Notes: generated by a model not told the origin, from the letters alone. DNA of 64,000 nt from Tupaia tana (GCA_026018925.1 JAKSZU010000018.1:5860920-5924919), one strand, 5' to 3'; shown: positions 34,458 to 45,704, counted from the first letter of the stretch. Program-made: numbers and translations.

Positions 34458-34716
34458 GGGGGACTGGCAGTTAGTGTAATGGTTATGTTGCTGGACTCCC
34501 ACGTAGTCAACTGCGGTTCGAGTCCCGGACCCGGTGGCTTAAACTCACGCCGGGCGCGTGTGCGTGTGTGCCCAAGATCCCAAGAGGAGAATGGAGGAGA
34601 AGGGATTGCGGCATGGCCATCCCCCCTGGGGGGGGGGGGGGTGATTTCTCGCTTTCTATCTATCTGTCTCTCTCTCTCTGTCTGGTGAGCACACGCACCC
34701 TATAGCAAAAACCTCT

Positions 34717-34753
<37 letters not shown>
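34458..34753 (+). mobile_element. tRNA-derived SINE, long class, youngest-looking copy
   Basis: It has A box TAGTGTAATGG (34472-34482), B box GGTTCGAGTCC (34515-34525), CpG-rich CACGCCGGGCGCGTGTGCG, a G run, a TC-rich part, CCCTATAGCAAAAACCTCTC and an A tail of about 35. The 17-base duplication AAGATCATTTAGCACTC is perfect (34441-34457 and 34754-34770). Intact CpGs and the long pure tail argue for recent insertion. Confidence 0.97.
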
Positions 34754-34757
<4 letters not shown>

Positions 34758-34770
34758 TCATTTAGCACTC

Positions 34771-35285
34771 CACTTAGTCACCTGGTTAATGTTCTTTCCA
34801 AAGCTGTAGTGAGAACTGCTATAGCTACTACAGCAGCTTTCAAGGTGATTCCTCTACACTGGGGGGACATGAAGCTCTGGAGAGCACCCAGGCAGCACCC
34901 TGCGGTTCCAGAGCAGATAAGTGCAAGAAGACCATTGTCACCAGCAGAAAGAATCCTATCTAATGAGAGATGTTCTTTATCAAAGAAGAACCTGACTAAA
35001 AGTGCTAGACCACAAGCATGGCTGACCATACATGCTTCCAGCAACACCCTTCAGGAACCATCATCCCCAGCACCTGAACCACTTGGGGATAGTAAAACAT
35101 GATGTGAGGAGAGGAAACACCTTTCATCTAAATCACCAGCTCCGATAGATTGGGAGTGGACCACTGGAGTGCAATGTATTGGAAGACAATCTCAGCTTAG
35201 CAGAAAGCTCACCTATTGATCAATGATGTCTGCCAGGGGCAGAGCATTAGAAAAGAGGCACCAAGGCTGTTTCCCATTCACAGCC
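34771..35285. other. Unique sequence
   Basis: Frames of about 90 residues overlap on both strands at 34778-35102. Neither has a known domain. I see no repeat here. Confidence 0.35.
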
Positions 35286-35287
35286 CC

Positions 35288-35470
35288 TTGTAAAACCGGT
35301 GGCAGCAAAGGGTTTGCAATTAAGCCAGCCTAGGTTCAAATTTCTGATCTCCCACCATCTAGCTTATACCGGGAAAATTCTTTTACATTTTCTGAGTGCT
35401 AGCTAAGATGGAATAGTTGTGAGAATAAAGATTCACTAACTTGTAAATGAGTCTTATAAGTTTCCTCAGA
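35288..35470 (+). repeat. MIR SINE relic
   Basis: 'gcaattaagccagcctaggttcaaatttctgatctcccacc', then 'gggaaaattcttttacattttctgagtgc' and GTTGTGAGAATAAAGATTCA, are in MIR order. Confidence 0.75.
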
Positions 35471-35497
35471 TAAAAAGCAGATCAAAGAACACAGCAA

Positions 35498-35760
35498 TGG
35501 GACCAGCAGATGGCATTATGGTTATGTTGCTGGACTGCCACACAGACAACCATGGTTCAAGTCCTGGACCTGGAGACTTAAAACAAGCCAAACATGTTTT
35601 AAGTAGAACACACATGTGCATGTGTGTTCAAAATCCTACAAGGAGAATGGAGAAGGGATTGTGGTGTGGCTATCCCCCCGGGAGTGATTTCTCACTTTCT
35701 GTCTCTCTGGTGAGTGCACATGCCCTACAGAAAAAAAACTCTCTCTCTAAAAAAAAAAAA
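35498..35760 (+). mobile_element. tRNA-derived SINE, long class, with internal insertion
   Basis: GGGACCAGCAGATGGCATTA head, B box GGTTCAAGTCC, an extra stretch around 'catgttttaagtagaac', GAGAATGGAGAAGGGATTGT, a short TC part and a CCCTACAG end. AAAGAACACAGCA (35484) recurs as AAAGAACACGGCT (35762) as the target duplication. Confidence 0.9.
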
Positions 35761-35764
35761 AAAA

Positions 35765-36075
35765 GAACACGGCTACATATAAAAAAGTGGAAATATTTTC
35801 TTTTTTATCACTACCACTTACATCAGAGCAGAAGTCACAAATTGGCAGTCATGGGCCCAATCACACCTTTAGACCTACTTTATTTGTCCCATGTTGTTAC
35901 TGTGCAGTGTTTAAACACTTCTGGATTCGCTTCCAGCTTATTTCACATTTTTAAAAACTCCACATGTCTTATTTCTTTTCAGTGCTGAGTCTGACCATAT
36001 CGGTCCCACAACCATGTAGTAATGATTCTCTGGAGCTAACCAGTGACTGCTTCCTTGAGCTGGGTCTTGATCATT
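35765..36075. other. Unique sequence
   Basis: Nothing recognised. Confidence 0.35.
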
Positions 36076-36079
36076 TTCT

Positions 36080-36500
36080 TTTTCCTTCTCTTCATTGTGA
36101 TATATGCCATATATTCAGAAAAGCACATAAAATATATACACAGTGTGATGGGTAATTATAAAGCCAGTATCAACATAGGTACCAGATCAAGATAGGGAAC
36201 AGGGCTGGCACCCCCGGATGGCATATATTTCCTTCCAATCATAGCCTCTACCAGCCTCTGGAGGTCTTATCTATCTTGACCTTCATCATAACCATGTTGT
36301 TGCTTTAATTATATTTTTAGTATATAAGAATGTATTCTAAGCTACACAGTTTAGTTTATCTGGAGAGCCATATATAAATGAAATTTTATTGAATGTCTTC
36401 TTTGGGTCTAGCTACTTTTGCTTAACATCATGGTTGAGAGAATCACCCAGATTGATGTACTACTTCATTTATTTTCATTGCTGTATGGGTCATGCACTCT
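36080..36500 (-). mobile_element. LINE-1-like old 3' region, reverse strand
   Basis: 'catatattcagaaaagcacataaa', 'ccagatcaagatagggaac' and 'gagagaatcacccagattgatg' resemble the reverse complement of old L1M 3' UTRs. The assignment is tentative. Confidence 0.45.
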
Positions 36501-36945
36501 TTGGTTTCGCTCTCTGTCATCTCTCCACCTGGTCCTATTACAGGCTGTTGGATATGTGCTTTTATATCAGAACATATAGCTCCCTGATAAAGACAAATAA
36601 TTACCACTAAAATCATGTTCCATTCTCTGATGGCTCCAGCCCAAGGTTCCCAGCTTGTTCCATAGCTCCACTGTGAGCTCAGCCTGCTGATATTCTGCCA
36701 TAATGCTCGAACCTAAGAAGGCTCAGTTGACAACTTCTCTTCCACATCCTTCCACAATTCCCAGTGACTTCTAAGCCCTTCCATTGAGTGGCCAGCAGCC
36801 AAGGTCAACCACCTTGCAATTATTGGTCCCTTCTTCTCAATAAGGAATTAAGAGGCTCAGTAAAGCCAGAGTCAGATTGCCCCTCTATAGCTCATCAGGC
36901 AGCCCCTAGCAGCTTTATCCATGGCTGTTTGTCATCACCGTGGCT
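36501..36945. other. Unassigned sequence
   Basis: Nothing clear. It may be further remnants of the elements on either side. Confidence 0.3.
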
Positions 36946-36949
36946 TTAT

Positions 36950-37240
36950 GAGCCTTTGTCCAGCTCTCAATCTGTGTTGACAACTCCTCTGCCAACCCAA
37001 TCTGAATTAATTTGTCAAGCAAAATTTTGTGAGATAATATATCAGCTGCATTACTAAAATAAGATCTATGACTTCTACCATGATCCTTTCATCTTCTAAT
37101 TTAGCCATTCTATCAATAAAAGCAATCAAGTTTTCTTGGCAAATTTTTCTTTATAAATCAGCTTTATGGGTCATGGATTCACATTCTTCTTGATATTTAT
37201 GGATTTTCATTCCTAATATCTGTTCCATTATTTTACTACA
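36950..37240 (-). mobile_element. CR1/L3-type LINE reverse-transcriptase relic
   Basis: The minus-strand translation has KIMEQIL (37235 leftward), then QENLIAFIDRMAKLEDE, then a degraded equivalent of VDVVYLDFSKAFDTVSHN (a VIDLI-like stretch and a SHKILLDKL-like stretch). These are in the order of the CR1/L3 reverse transcriptase. Stops and frame changes are frequent. L3 ceased activity before the eutherian radiation, so this is among the oldest elements here. Confidence 0.65.
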
Positions 37241-37618
37241 ATGGAAGCAAGACATCTAAGACAATGAGAATAGAGGTGCTTTCCAATATAATTCCAATTG
37301 TAAAAGCAAGGTTCAAGGTCTCAGGTGGGATAAGGTGCTTATTCCATAATCCCCTGTGGTGGGGAGAGGACCAGGTCTCCACTGCGTGGGCCAGCATACA
37401 AAAACCTTGACCACCTACCCCCAAATAGCCTCCCCATTTATGTGGCATGACAAGTCTCTGGTATGGCATAATCCTTAATTCTCTTTTTTTCTGTCTGTGG
37501 TGTTTCTTGTATAAATCAGGACACTTTCATTTATGAATTACAGAAAGTCAAGGTAATACCCTGGATTGAATGGTTTCCTAAATTTGTTACCCCTTCTATG
37601 CTATATAATTACACATCT
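37241..37618. other. Unassigned sequence
   Basis: No gene or repeat identified. Confidence 0.3.
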
Positions 37619-37621
37619 ATG

Positions 37622-37808
37622 GCAGCAGTCCTCAACCAGGGGGCAGTTTTATCTCCCGTGGGATATTCTGGACGTTAGAAATCAAAGTGCACACTGTGGG
37701 CATGTGGTGGGTAGAGGCAGGGATGTTGCCAACATCCTCTAAAGGGTCTACCATGAAGAAAAAATATCTGGCCCAAGTGTCAGTGATGCTGAGGCGAGAA
37801 ACCCTCTC
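37622..37808 (+). mobile_element. MER20-like hAT nonautonomous transposon
   Basis: GCAGTCCTCAACCAGGGGGC start, 'gtgggtagaggcagggatgttgccaacatcct' middle, 'atatctggcccaagtgtcagtgatgctgagg' and a 'gagaaaccct' end match MER20. MER20 copies act as progesterone-responsive regulatory elements in human endometrium. There is no sign of that for this copy. Confidence 0.8.
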
Positions 37809-38395
37809 CATGCCGTTTTGCACCGTGCATTGGCAGTGAACATTTCTCTTCTCCATTAGGTACACAAAATACCGGGCCTGCCATCCAGGTGCCAACAGGC
37901 CCAATCCCACCTGTCTTGGCCCTATAGTCTACATGGGGACGCTGCCACAATTGTGCACAGACATAGGGGCACATGGGCTGAGCCTGGGCCTGGTGGCCCA
38001 CTGACCAGCAGAGCTGGCAGAACCAGATCTGACAGAAAAGAGAGGGCATCTTTTCCCAATGTCCATGATTCCTATAAAGTAACAGAAAAGGAAACTAAGT
38101 TCTTCCCTGTATCTATGGCTGTATTTATATTTTCACTTATCAAGGCTTCTGGATGTTTCCTATTACTCTTCAAGGGGTTTTAAGAAGGCCATGATCAACA
38201 GCCTATTGCATTACCAAGCCAGTCTGGGTTCATCCTATTGATACCACCTGAAAAAAAGGCACATGTAGTTTCTGGGCAATTAACTGCTAAGCATCATCCC
38301 CTCATCAGCTTCTCCTGGCAACCCTCATCAGAAGTTCATGACTATCCAAGCAGAATGTCATGCCTCTGTTGCAGGATGAAGATCTTGACCTGCAC
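37809..38395. other. Unique sequence
   Basis: Nothing recognised. Confidence 0.35.
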
Positions 38396-38399
38396 TGTT

Positions 38400-39020
38400 G
38401 TGGTAACAGAATTCTAAGATGTCCCTTGAGTCTCCTACCCCTGGTGGGAATGCCCTGTGGAATCTCTGGAACTGTGAATATGGTTTCACATCAATGATTA
38501 TGTGTGTTACATAGCAAAAGAGATTTGCAAATGTAATTATATCCCAAATCAGTTAACCTTAAGAAAGCAACATTATCTGGGTGAGCCTGAATTAGTCACA
38601 GGAGCCTTTTAAATTTGGGTCTTTGAGGTCAACAACAGAGGAGGTGAGAGTACCAGACCACAGGGAGTTGACCACTGTTGCTGACTCGAAGATGGAGGAG
38701 AGTGTGTGGCAAGGAATGCGAGCAACGTGTGGGAGGCTCAGAGGAGGCCCCTGAGTGACAACCAGCAAGGAGGTAGGAGCCATGGTCCTATAACCACAAG
38801 GAATTAAATTCTGTCAAAAGTAAGAGTAAAGTTGGAAGCACATTCATCCTGAGAGCCTCTAAGTAAGACGTCATTCCAAACGACACCTTGACTTCACACT
38901 ATGACACTCTGAAGAGGGAACCCAGGCATACCATACTTGACTGCCAAGCTAAAAACTGTGAGATAATAAATGGGTAGTGTTTTTAGATGCTAAATGCATT
39001 AGGCAGCCATAGAAAATGAA
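38400..39020 (+). mobile_element. ERVL-MaLR-type solo LTR (fossil)
   Basis: 'ggaactgtgaatatggtttcacatc', 'agatttgcaaatgtaattatatcc', 'gaggcccctgagtgacaaccagcaagg', 'gtcctataaccacaagg' and 'aactgtgagataataaatgggtagtgtttt' run in MLT1-like LTR order over most of the expected length. It is degraded, old and has no viral interior. Confidence 0.7.
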
Positions 39021-39325
39021 TGCAACCATGAACAGAACTCTGGTTACAGCAAATACTTCAGGCCCTTTGCTAACCCCAAAACATTCCGTTTCCACTTATT
39101 CCCACTTTCTTCTCATCACTGTAGGTGTAGATGATTTACCTGGATCATGCAAGCTCAGTCTCACCTGAATAGTTTTCTCAACGTCAGAACAAAGGGATTT
39201 ACTTTTCACAGACTTAAACCATAGTTTCCTTTAACTCCATTAATACTCAAGTTTTTTCCTGACCTCAATCAACCAGTAATGCTCATTTTAAAAGCTTAAA
39301 GCATATTATTTCTGAAACAAGATGC
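39021..39325. other. Unique sequence
   Basis: Nothing recognised. Confidence 0.35.
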
Positions 39326-39329
39326 AAAT

Positions 39330-39600
39330 GTAACAAGAAAAAAGCGATCACCTAATGCTGAGCTTTCCCCGGGTGCAGCGGGGTTTCACGGCGAGCCCTC
39401 TCGATTATTTAATATTCACTTCATATCCACCAGAGGCTGTGAGGCTGAATAGAGATGAGGTCTCGGGATTGTTAAACGCAACTGCAGAATGCATGCTTGA
39501 GACACATTCTGGTTGCTAGCAGACAGAAGATGTAAGAGGCAGAGTGTTCTATGCTGATGTGACTCTTCCTACGGACTCTCCAAGCTCAGCCACAGGAAGA
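39330..39600. promoter_or_regulatory. Candidate conserved noncoding element
   Basis: A repeat-free block in which CpGs persist within AT-rich DNA (CCCCGGGTGCAGCGGGG, CACGGCGAGCCC, TCTCGATTATTTAAT, TTAAACGCAACTGCAG). CpGs decay quickly when unconstrained and methylated, so their retention here is suggestive only. Confidence 0.25.
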
Positions 39601-40970
39601 ATTTTTAAGTATTTTGGGCCAAATATTCAGCTACTTGCAATTTTAGGGTATTTAAAAAGTTATCCACCAGGTCCCATTATAATATGAAAGATATATTGGA
39701 AAGTAGTACTGGGACTTGGGAGATGTTTTGATCGTGAATTAAAATTTCATAACACCACTACAGCGTTCCGGTGGTACTTTTGTCTGCCTCTGGAGCATTT
39801 CCCTTGAGTTCAGCTGTGTCATTTGCATTTTTAATATTCAGTTGTTTCAAACTTATGCCCAGACTTTTTGACCATGTTTATATCAGAATCTAAAGAAAAG
39901 TACTGGCAGTTCTCAATGTTTGCTACAGAATGCTCCTGTAAGTTGTTTTAAAGCAGATTATTGCACAAAACTATTCTTTTTCTCTAGGGAACAATTTTGT
40001 AATAGAGTAAAGGGCTCTTGACCAATGATTAGCATCAGGAAAGTATAGTTATAATGAGTAAAATGAAAGATCAATCATAAAATCTTCTAATTAAAAACTT
40101 AGAGAAATTATACTTGTTCGATAAAATTAACATAAACATACTATATACAGATTATTGCTTTCAACCTAAATCAATATACTGGCTATTGACTTGTTTCTTA
40201 AGAGTCAGAGAAGGTTTTAAAGATGGCTGTGAAAGATTTTTCAATCGCTCAGCAATTGCTGGCTAAATGCCATTTTGCCTCCCTACAAGTTACTTGGAGC
40301 AAGGGAGTGTTTAGAACCGCATCAATTATCACAAGACTACCCTCACCCTCAGAAAGTTTCTCAATGAAGGGTTGAATCAGTTAATGCATGTGTGTGCATG
40401 TGTGCTTGTGTGTGTGTGTGGGGGGGGGTATGAGAGCGTGCACGAGGGAAAATCAGAAGTCTGTTCCTCCTTTTCTGATTTCCCTGCCTTCTCTCCTATG
40501 TCCACCCTCCCCCACCTACCCACCTTCCCTCTGTCTCGAGGTCATATTCATCAAACCCTGATGAAGAAATGTGAAGAGATGACGAGAAGAGGGAGGCAAT
40601 GGAGAGTGACACTTACTTGGATTGGGGAAGACTTGTGGGATGAAGGATGAAAGAGAAGGGGCTGGTATTGCCCGATTATGTACATTTTACTAGGCTTACA
40701 CCAGTTGACTACAGTAAATTCTCTACACTTGTTTTCTCTCTGCAAGAGATGGACACAAAGAGATCAACATGGTGGGAGATGAGGTAGCCATGCTAAATAA
40801 AATGGACTAAGCTTAATTTAAAAATTCTGAATGTGGAAAGTGGATATAATCCCTGTCCACACTGCACTGTCACTAATCTTAAAGCCTTTAACTTAGAGTT
40901 GTACTCATGTCAATGAGGGGCAAGAAAGAGTACACTCCTGTGGTTAGTTTGTTTTCCCTGCACTAAATAT
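39601..40970. other. Unique sequence with a short GT/G tract
   Basis: A (TG)n followed by a G run lies at 40389-40427. The block 40195-40300 ('aaagatggctgtgaaagatttttcaatcgctcagcaattgctgg') looks non-repetitive and may be conserved. No gene. Confidence 0.35.
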
Positions 40971-40974
40971 TCCT

Positions 40975-41330
40975 TTTCCCTTCTCCAGTCACAGGTAGAC
41001 ACCTGACCAGAGCTTCATTGTCAGAGCATCCTGTTTTGCGAGACACTGACTGAGTTGGGGTGAGCATGTGATTCACAAAAGGCCTGTCAGGTTTCCTTAC
41101 TTGAATTGAAGACACACAGATGATGGGAGAGAGAAATTCCCTTTCTGTTGGTATAAATGATTTGGCCCTGACAACAGCCATTGCCCCCCAGCCACATGGA
41201 AAGGAACTGTCTGGTAAATGAAGAAAATCAGAAGCAAGCAGAGACAACAGAAGGAGAGTGGATGGTGGACAAATGTGTGCCCCACTGTCCTCCCCACACT
41301 GAAAGGGCACAGGAGTGCCCATAACTGTGC
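40975..41330 (+). repeat. Possible ancient interspersed repeat, unassigned
   Basis: 'gtcacaggtagacacctgacc', 'agccacatggaaaggaactgtctgg' and 'gaagcaagcagagacaacagaagg' recall the order of a widespread old mammalian repeat. The similarity is too weak to name it. The overlapping frames of up to 145 residues here are not supported as genes. Confidence 0.3.
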
Positions 41331-42285
41331 CCGAAAGCATAAAGGTGTTTCTTCTCAACCTGATACTCCTCTCATAGGCCATGGGCTGAATAGAATTCAT
41401 TGGCTACTTTGGCTTGGTGTCTTAGTGCTGGTGACTTGAATTCTCAAAGTTCCAGGGAGAATTTAGTGAGCCTGTGACCTGGGCCCAAAAAAGGACCTCA
41501 GTGATAGGCACTGCCCTCTGCCAAAGCCTGCAAACCCAGAGCCACCTGGCATGCCTCCAGAATATAAACGGGGTCACACTGCAGGCTTCCAGGAGGAAAG
41601 TGGGGTCCACTGTGTTAGATCAGGGGGGTGCCAACTGCACTTTCTGACCCATTCTTTGGAAGTAACTCTTCATCCCTTTGCATGTTTTCCCAAGTGGACC
41701 CATGGTCTCTTATCAAGTGGACTGCGTGGTAGTTCTGCCCACCTGTATTTAAAACATGACCATATTTTAGGATGAACACAGCCCAGACCCAAACGGAGGT
41801 CCTGGCAACTTACGTTCATCTCGTTTTCTACCTGCACCTCTGCCGTCTGCTCTCTGCTCTCTGCTATCTGCTCGGCAGATGATGCGCTTGCTGGGCCAGG
41901 CACAGCTGTGGAGGAGTGACAAGGCAGCCTTGACCCTCAGCATTTACATGGGGACTTCTGAGCCCAAACAAAGCAGTTTTCTAAGTGCAAGGAATAATTT
42001 AAAATCACCTTCTCAGAGCATATCCACCAATCATGTGTAATGCTTCCATGGATCCTGATTCAAATAAACCAATAATAAATAATAATTGATAATTCCATCA
42101 AAGAATGAACAATGGTAGATATTTGATGCTAGTGAGTAGCTATCGTCACATTTTACATATGACAATGGTATTATGATTATGTGCGTTTTTTAATTTTTTT
42201 TTTAATCTTTCAGAGATACTTATTAAAGTATATGTGAATAAAATAACAGCTGGGATTTGCTTTGTAATAAACCAGGGATAGTGTA
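41331..42285. other. Unique sequence
   Basis: Nothing recognised. The segment at 42060-42130 is AT-rich. Confidence 0.35.
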
Positions 42286-42289
42286 AGAT

Positions 42290-42435
42290 AGAGAAGGCAG
42301 GTAGGGGTAGAGATTAAACACATCTTTTGGTGATTTTTGAGGCTGGGTGATGATTAAATGGGACTTAATCATACTGTTCTGTCAATTTCTACATACACTT
42401 ATACATTTTTTCATAATAAAAATGTAAAAAAAATA
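42290..42435 (+). mobile_element. LINE-1 3' end scrap
   Basis: 'tttgaggctgggtgatgattaaatggg', TCTACATACACTTATACATT and TTCATAATAAAAATGTAAAA match the terminal part of an old LINE-1 with its poly-A. Confidence 0.65.
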
Positions 42436-43738
42436 ATTTTAGGTATCCCAGACATCTCATTTTAAATTCTTAAGCCTCTTAATTGCAAGCAAATGATATA
42501 GCTTCATCAGTATTTCCTACAGGCAGGAAACTAAACTGTATGATGGAAACCATTTTGAAATGTCTAGCCCTCCCGCCCCACCTGCCCCAGATGCAGAATA
42601 TAAAGACAGTCAAGCTCCATCCATGATGCCACAGCTAGCAGGAAAAAGTACTGTTCCATCAAATAACGAAGGTACAGAAAATACCTGCTTATACTCAAAC
42701 TAAACAAAGTTTTAGTAACATCCTGCTCCCCAACCTTGTGGAATCAAAGATGAGAGTGTGGCTTCTAACTGGAGGCAGACTGAAAGTCTTCTTGAACACA
42801 CCCAATAGCAGCAAAGACCCGAGTAATTGCTCAGTTCCTCCGTAAGTGGCCAGTTTAGCCTAGGACACCATAGAGTGGGCTTTCGGGACCATCGGTCACT
42901 TCTCAAACATTACTACTTCAAACATATCCATCATATTAAAAAAGAGCATTCGAGGATTATTGCATAGAGTATTCACAAACATGAGGGAGTGTTCATTTTA
43001 AGCCTACTCAGTTATGGGTCTTTCTAAGCACCAAATAATCCACATGAATGATGGCTTCAGGGTGCCTGACGTGTATCTGCCTGCCCTTCATTATTTCCAC
43101 AAATCGCTGAGAATGTATCATCGCTGCCCTCTCAGCAAAGGGAGTCTCTATTTGGTTTTACACATGGGAAATAAAAGATCTCCTTGAAAATTGTGTGTTG
43201 AATAACCCCACAGTCCACTGTGCACCATTTTTATTGACCATGAGGAAGATGTCATCTGTGTGGCAGGACTATCACGTGAGCATGGCTGGATACAGGGCCT
43301 TTCGGAAATGTCTAGCTTTACTCTCTACTTCTGCTGAGCAGGACTTGGTGAGGAAGGCAGATTGGCATGGTGAGCAGAGTTCAGCCCTGGAGCTCAGGCC
43401 TGGCTCTAGGAAAGGCAACACCACCTGAAAATGCCCAGGTGTATTGCTAGATGTTGGTAGATCCTCCCCTACCTCTTGCAGTCTCTGCCATTCCCAGCCC
43501 TAGTCAGCTGTGGCCCTGAAGACCCTCAGCCACACGCATACAGTTTATGTTCCATCCCACATCAGTGCTACCTTGGCGTACCAAAAAATGGAAGCCCACA
43601 TCCAGCAAAGAGATCCAGTTTCCTCTTCCTTCTCGAAGCCAATGATCAGGTTTCATGGACTCTTGGCACCATGTTCCCCATACCTTCCATAGACTCACGA
43701 GCTTTGTCTGGTTGGGCTTCTGCCTTCACTGCCTTACT
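42436..43738. other. Unique sequence
   Basis: No gene or repeat recognised. The frames at 43195-43766 are unremarkable. Confidence 0.35.
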
Positions 43739-43742
43739 TAAC

Positions 43743-43980
43743 TCTATAAAGGGTTCTCAACCTTAAGCAAGTATCAGAATCACTTGAGGGCTCTTACAAC
43801 ACAAATCTACCAGTTCTAGCCCCAGAGATTCCTATGCATTAGAATTTGTACTGGGTCATCCAGAAAGTCATGATACATTTTTCTATGCAAAATTGTGTTT
43901 TTGTATAAAATGACCTAATGTTTCTATGATTTGCCATGTAATGCCAAATCACAGCACTACACTTTGAGAAACTACTCTAG
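43743..43980 (+). mobile_element. MER5-like hAT nonautonomous transposon, split by a MITE
   Basis: GGGTTCTCAACCTTAAGCAA, 'cagaatcacttgagggctctta' and CCCCAGAGATTCCTATGCAT precede the MITE. 'gcactacactttgagaaactact' follows it. Together they restore the MER5 ends. Confidence 0.8.
43851..43918. mobile_element. Palindromic mariner-like MITE, shortened copy
   Basis: The left arm CTGGGTCATCCAGAAAGTCA and the right end TGACCTAA agree with the complete copy at 54343-54422, but most of the right arm is missing. TA precedes it and the following base pair is TG. It lies within a MER5-like element. Confidence 0.75.
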
Positions 43981-43984
43981 AGCC

Positions 43985-44445
43985 CTCTGTGAATCAGAAG
44001 CCTTTTCCTGAAACCCCGTCTCCTTGATTACTGTCTTCCTCCTTGGCCTGGACCTTAGCCTTAACCCAGAAATATGACACAGAGCTAAGCCACATTCAGC
44101 TTGAGAAACTGGCTGTCTCACTTGGAGACGTCAGCGAGACACTACCTTAGCACAGTCACCAACTTTGAAGGAGATAAAATCCTCCACACTTTCTATGACA
44201 CTGTGATTTCAGTCATTGCCACCGTCTCTGTACCGGTCCTAAAGTTGGCTAAATTATCTTACTTCCTGTCCCACACATCATCAGCTTTCCTTCTGTCCCG
44301 TAGCCCCAATGCCAAGGTTCCAGTCCTCTAGAACCAAGCCAAAAGAGTAGTGCTCCATCTCTGCAACTTTCTCCAATCCTGGAAACCCAGATCTCAGGCT
44401 GCTGGCCTGGCTCTGGCGCCTGTTCTGTTCATTCATCTTGTATAT
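43985..44445. other. Unique sequence
   Basis: Nothing recognised. Confidence 0.35.
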
Positions 44446-44448
44446 TAT

Positions 44449-44494
44449 TATCACCATCACCATCACCATCACCATCACCATCACCATCACCATC
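44449..44494. repeat. (ATCACC)n hexanucleotide repeat
   Basis: About seven to eight uninterrupted units. The His run in one plus-strand frame and the Met-Val run in a minus-strand frame are artefacts of it. Confidence 0.95.
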
Positions 44495-44739
44495 TGCTCT
44501 TCCAGGACTTAGACGAGCTCAACTTAAGCCCAATTGTATAAACAGCCATCTGGAAGGCATTTGTTCAAATATCTTCACTCTTCAGGGCCTTGGGGCTCAA
44601 AGAAATAATTCATAGATGCCCAGTCTCCACTTGAAGATAATTCTGATTTCATGGGACCAAGAGGAAACCCAGGTTTTGCCATTTCCTCAAAGCTTCCTTG
44701 ATGGTTACAATATGTAGCTAGGGCTGAGAGCCACTGGCC

Positions 44740-44875
44740 TAGCCCCTTATTTTACAAATAAAGAAGCCAAGACTCAGAGGGAACAGTGACACGCCGGACT
44801 CCACAGACAGATGATGAAACCTGGCATCACAATTCCAGTCTCCCAATTTTAAGTTCAGAGACCCACGTGGAAATG
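44740..44875 (-). repeat. MIR SINE relic
   Basis: TTATTTTACAAATAAAGAAG, 'ccaagactcagaggg' and 'tgaaacctggcatcacaattccagtctcc' match MIR in reverse. Confidence 0.65.
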
Positions 44876-44919
44876 GAAGTAGAGCACATCATCCGACTCT
44901 GAGGCAGTGCTGAGCCAGA

Positions 44920-45040
44920 GCAGTAGTCGTCCATCTGGGCTGTGCCGCAGAATCACCTGCAGAGCTTGTTAAATCAGAGAGCTCAAGTCTCACCCCAGAA
45001 CTCTACATGGAGATCTCCAGGAGGATGAGGAAGGGAAGGT
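44920..45040 (+). mobile_element. MER5-like hAT fragment
   Basis: 'ccgcagaatcacctgcagagcttgttaaatcagag' and CTCACCCCAGAACTC match MER5A. The ends are worn. Confidence 0.7.
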
Positions 45041-45439
45041 GCCTGGAGCTCCCCCTACAGGTGAGTGTGTGCCATCGGCATAACCTGGGATGTAACCTGG
45101 CTCTGGATGCGCTGTGTTGCTCTACTAACCCTCACTCCTGATTCCGACTTGAGCTCCAGTTTCCAGGGCCTACCTTGATAACTTATGACTGTCACTTTTT
45201 GCCCTTTCACCCCAACTGTGGGGGGTTGCTTGCATCTCTTACAAAGCACCTGATTCCATCACTGCTGGGCAAACCTTCAGAGAACTTTCCTCTCTACACT
45301 ATAGCAACTCAGTCTCTCCTCTCAGGGGCTGGAAAACTCCACTCATTATACATACTATTAGCCATAAAGGCTTCAGGGGCTGCTAGGGAGAAACAAAAGT
45401 CCCCCTAGTGGCTTCCATCGATGGTGTGAAGTGTTTGTC

Positions 45440-45665
45440 ATTGTCCTCAAACAACAGTATGTCACAGGGACCTGTAATTCGGCTGAGTCTGAGCAGGCCC
45501 CTGGCTCCTCGCTGGTTTATTTATGTCATTTATTGGGAGCTTTTAAAGAATTGTTTTTCCCAGCCAGCCTAATGCACTGGTGGAAGCACATTGTCAGCCC
45601 TCAAAAATCAAAATCACATCGTTGTCTAGTAAATATGTTCCTGTTCTTTTACAGAGGTTTAAAAT
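45440..45665. promoter_or_regulatory. Candidate conserved noncoding element
   Basis: Repeat-free with AACAACAGTATGTCACAGGG, TTTATTTATGTCATTTATTG and 'taatgcactggtggaagcacattgtcagccc'. It looks like constrained noncoding DNA but is unproven. Confidence 0.2.
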
Positions 45666-45689
45666 TGGGCTCCATTGAGAAGAGGAAAA

Positions 45690-45704
45690 GTGTGTGTGTC
45701 TGTA

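Noticed and set aside
35497-35988. A 163-residue frame starting in a SINE
   Set aside because: The first half is SINE and its A tail (Lys run). The second half has no domain.
40963-41400. A 145-residue minus-strand frame
   Set aside because: No domain, overlapping frames on both strands, and part of the stretch resembles an old interspersed repeat.
44350-44541. Poly-His frame
   Set aside because: The His run is the translation of the (ATCACC)n repeat.
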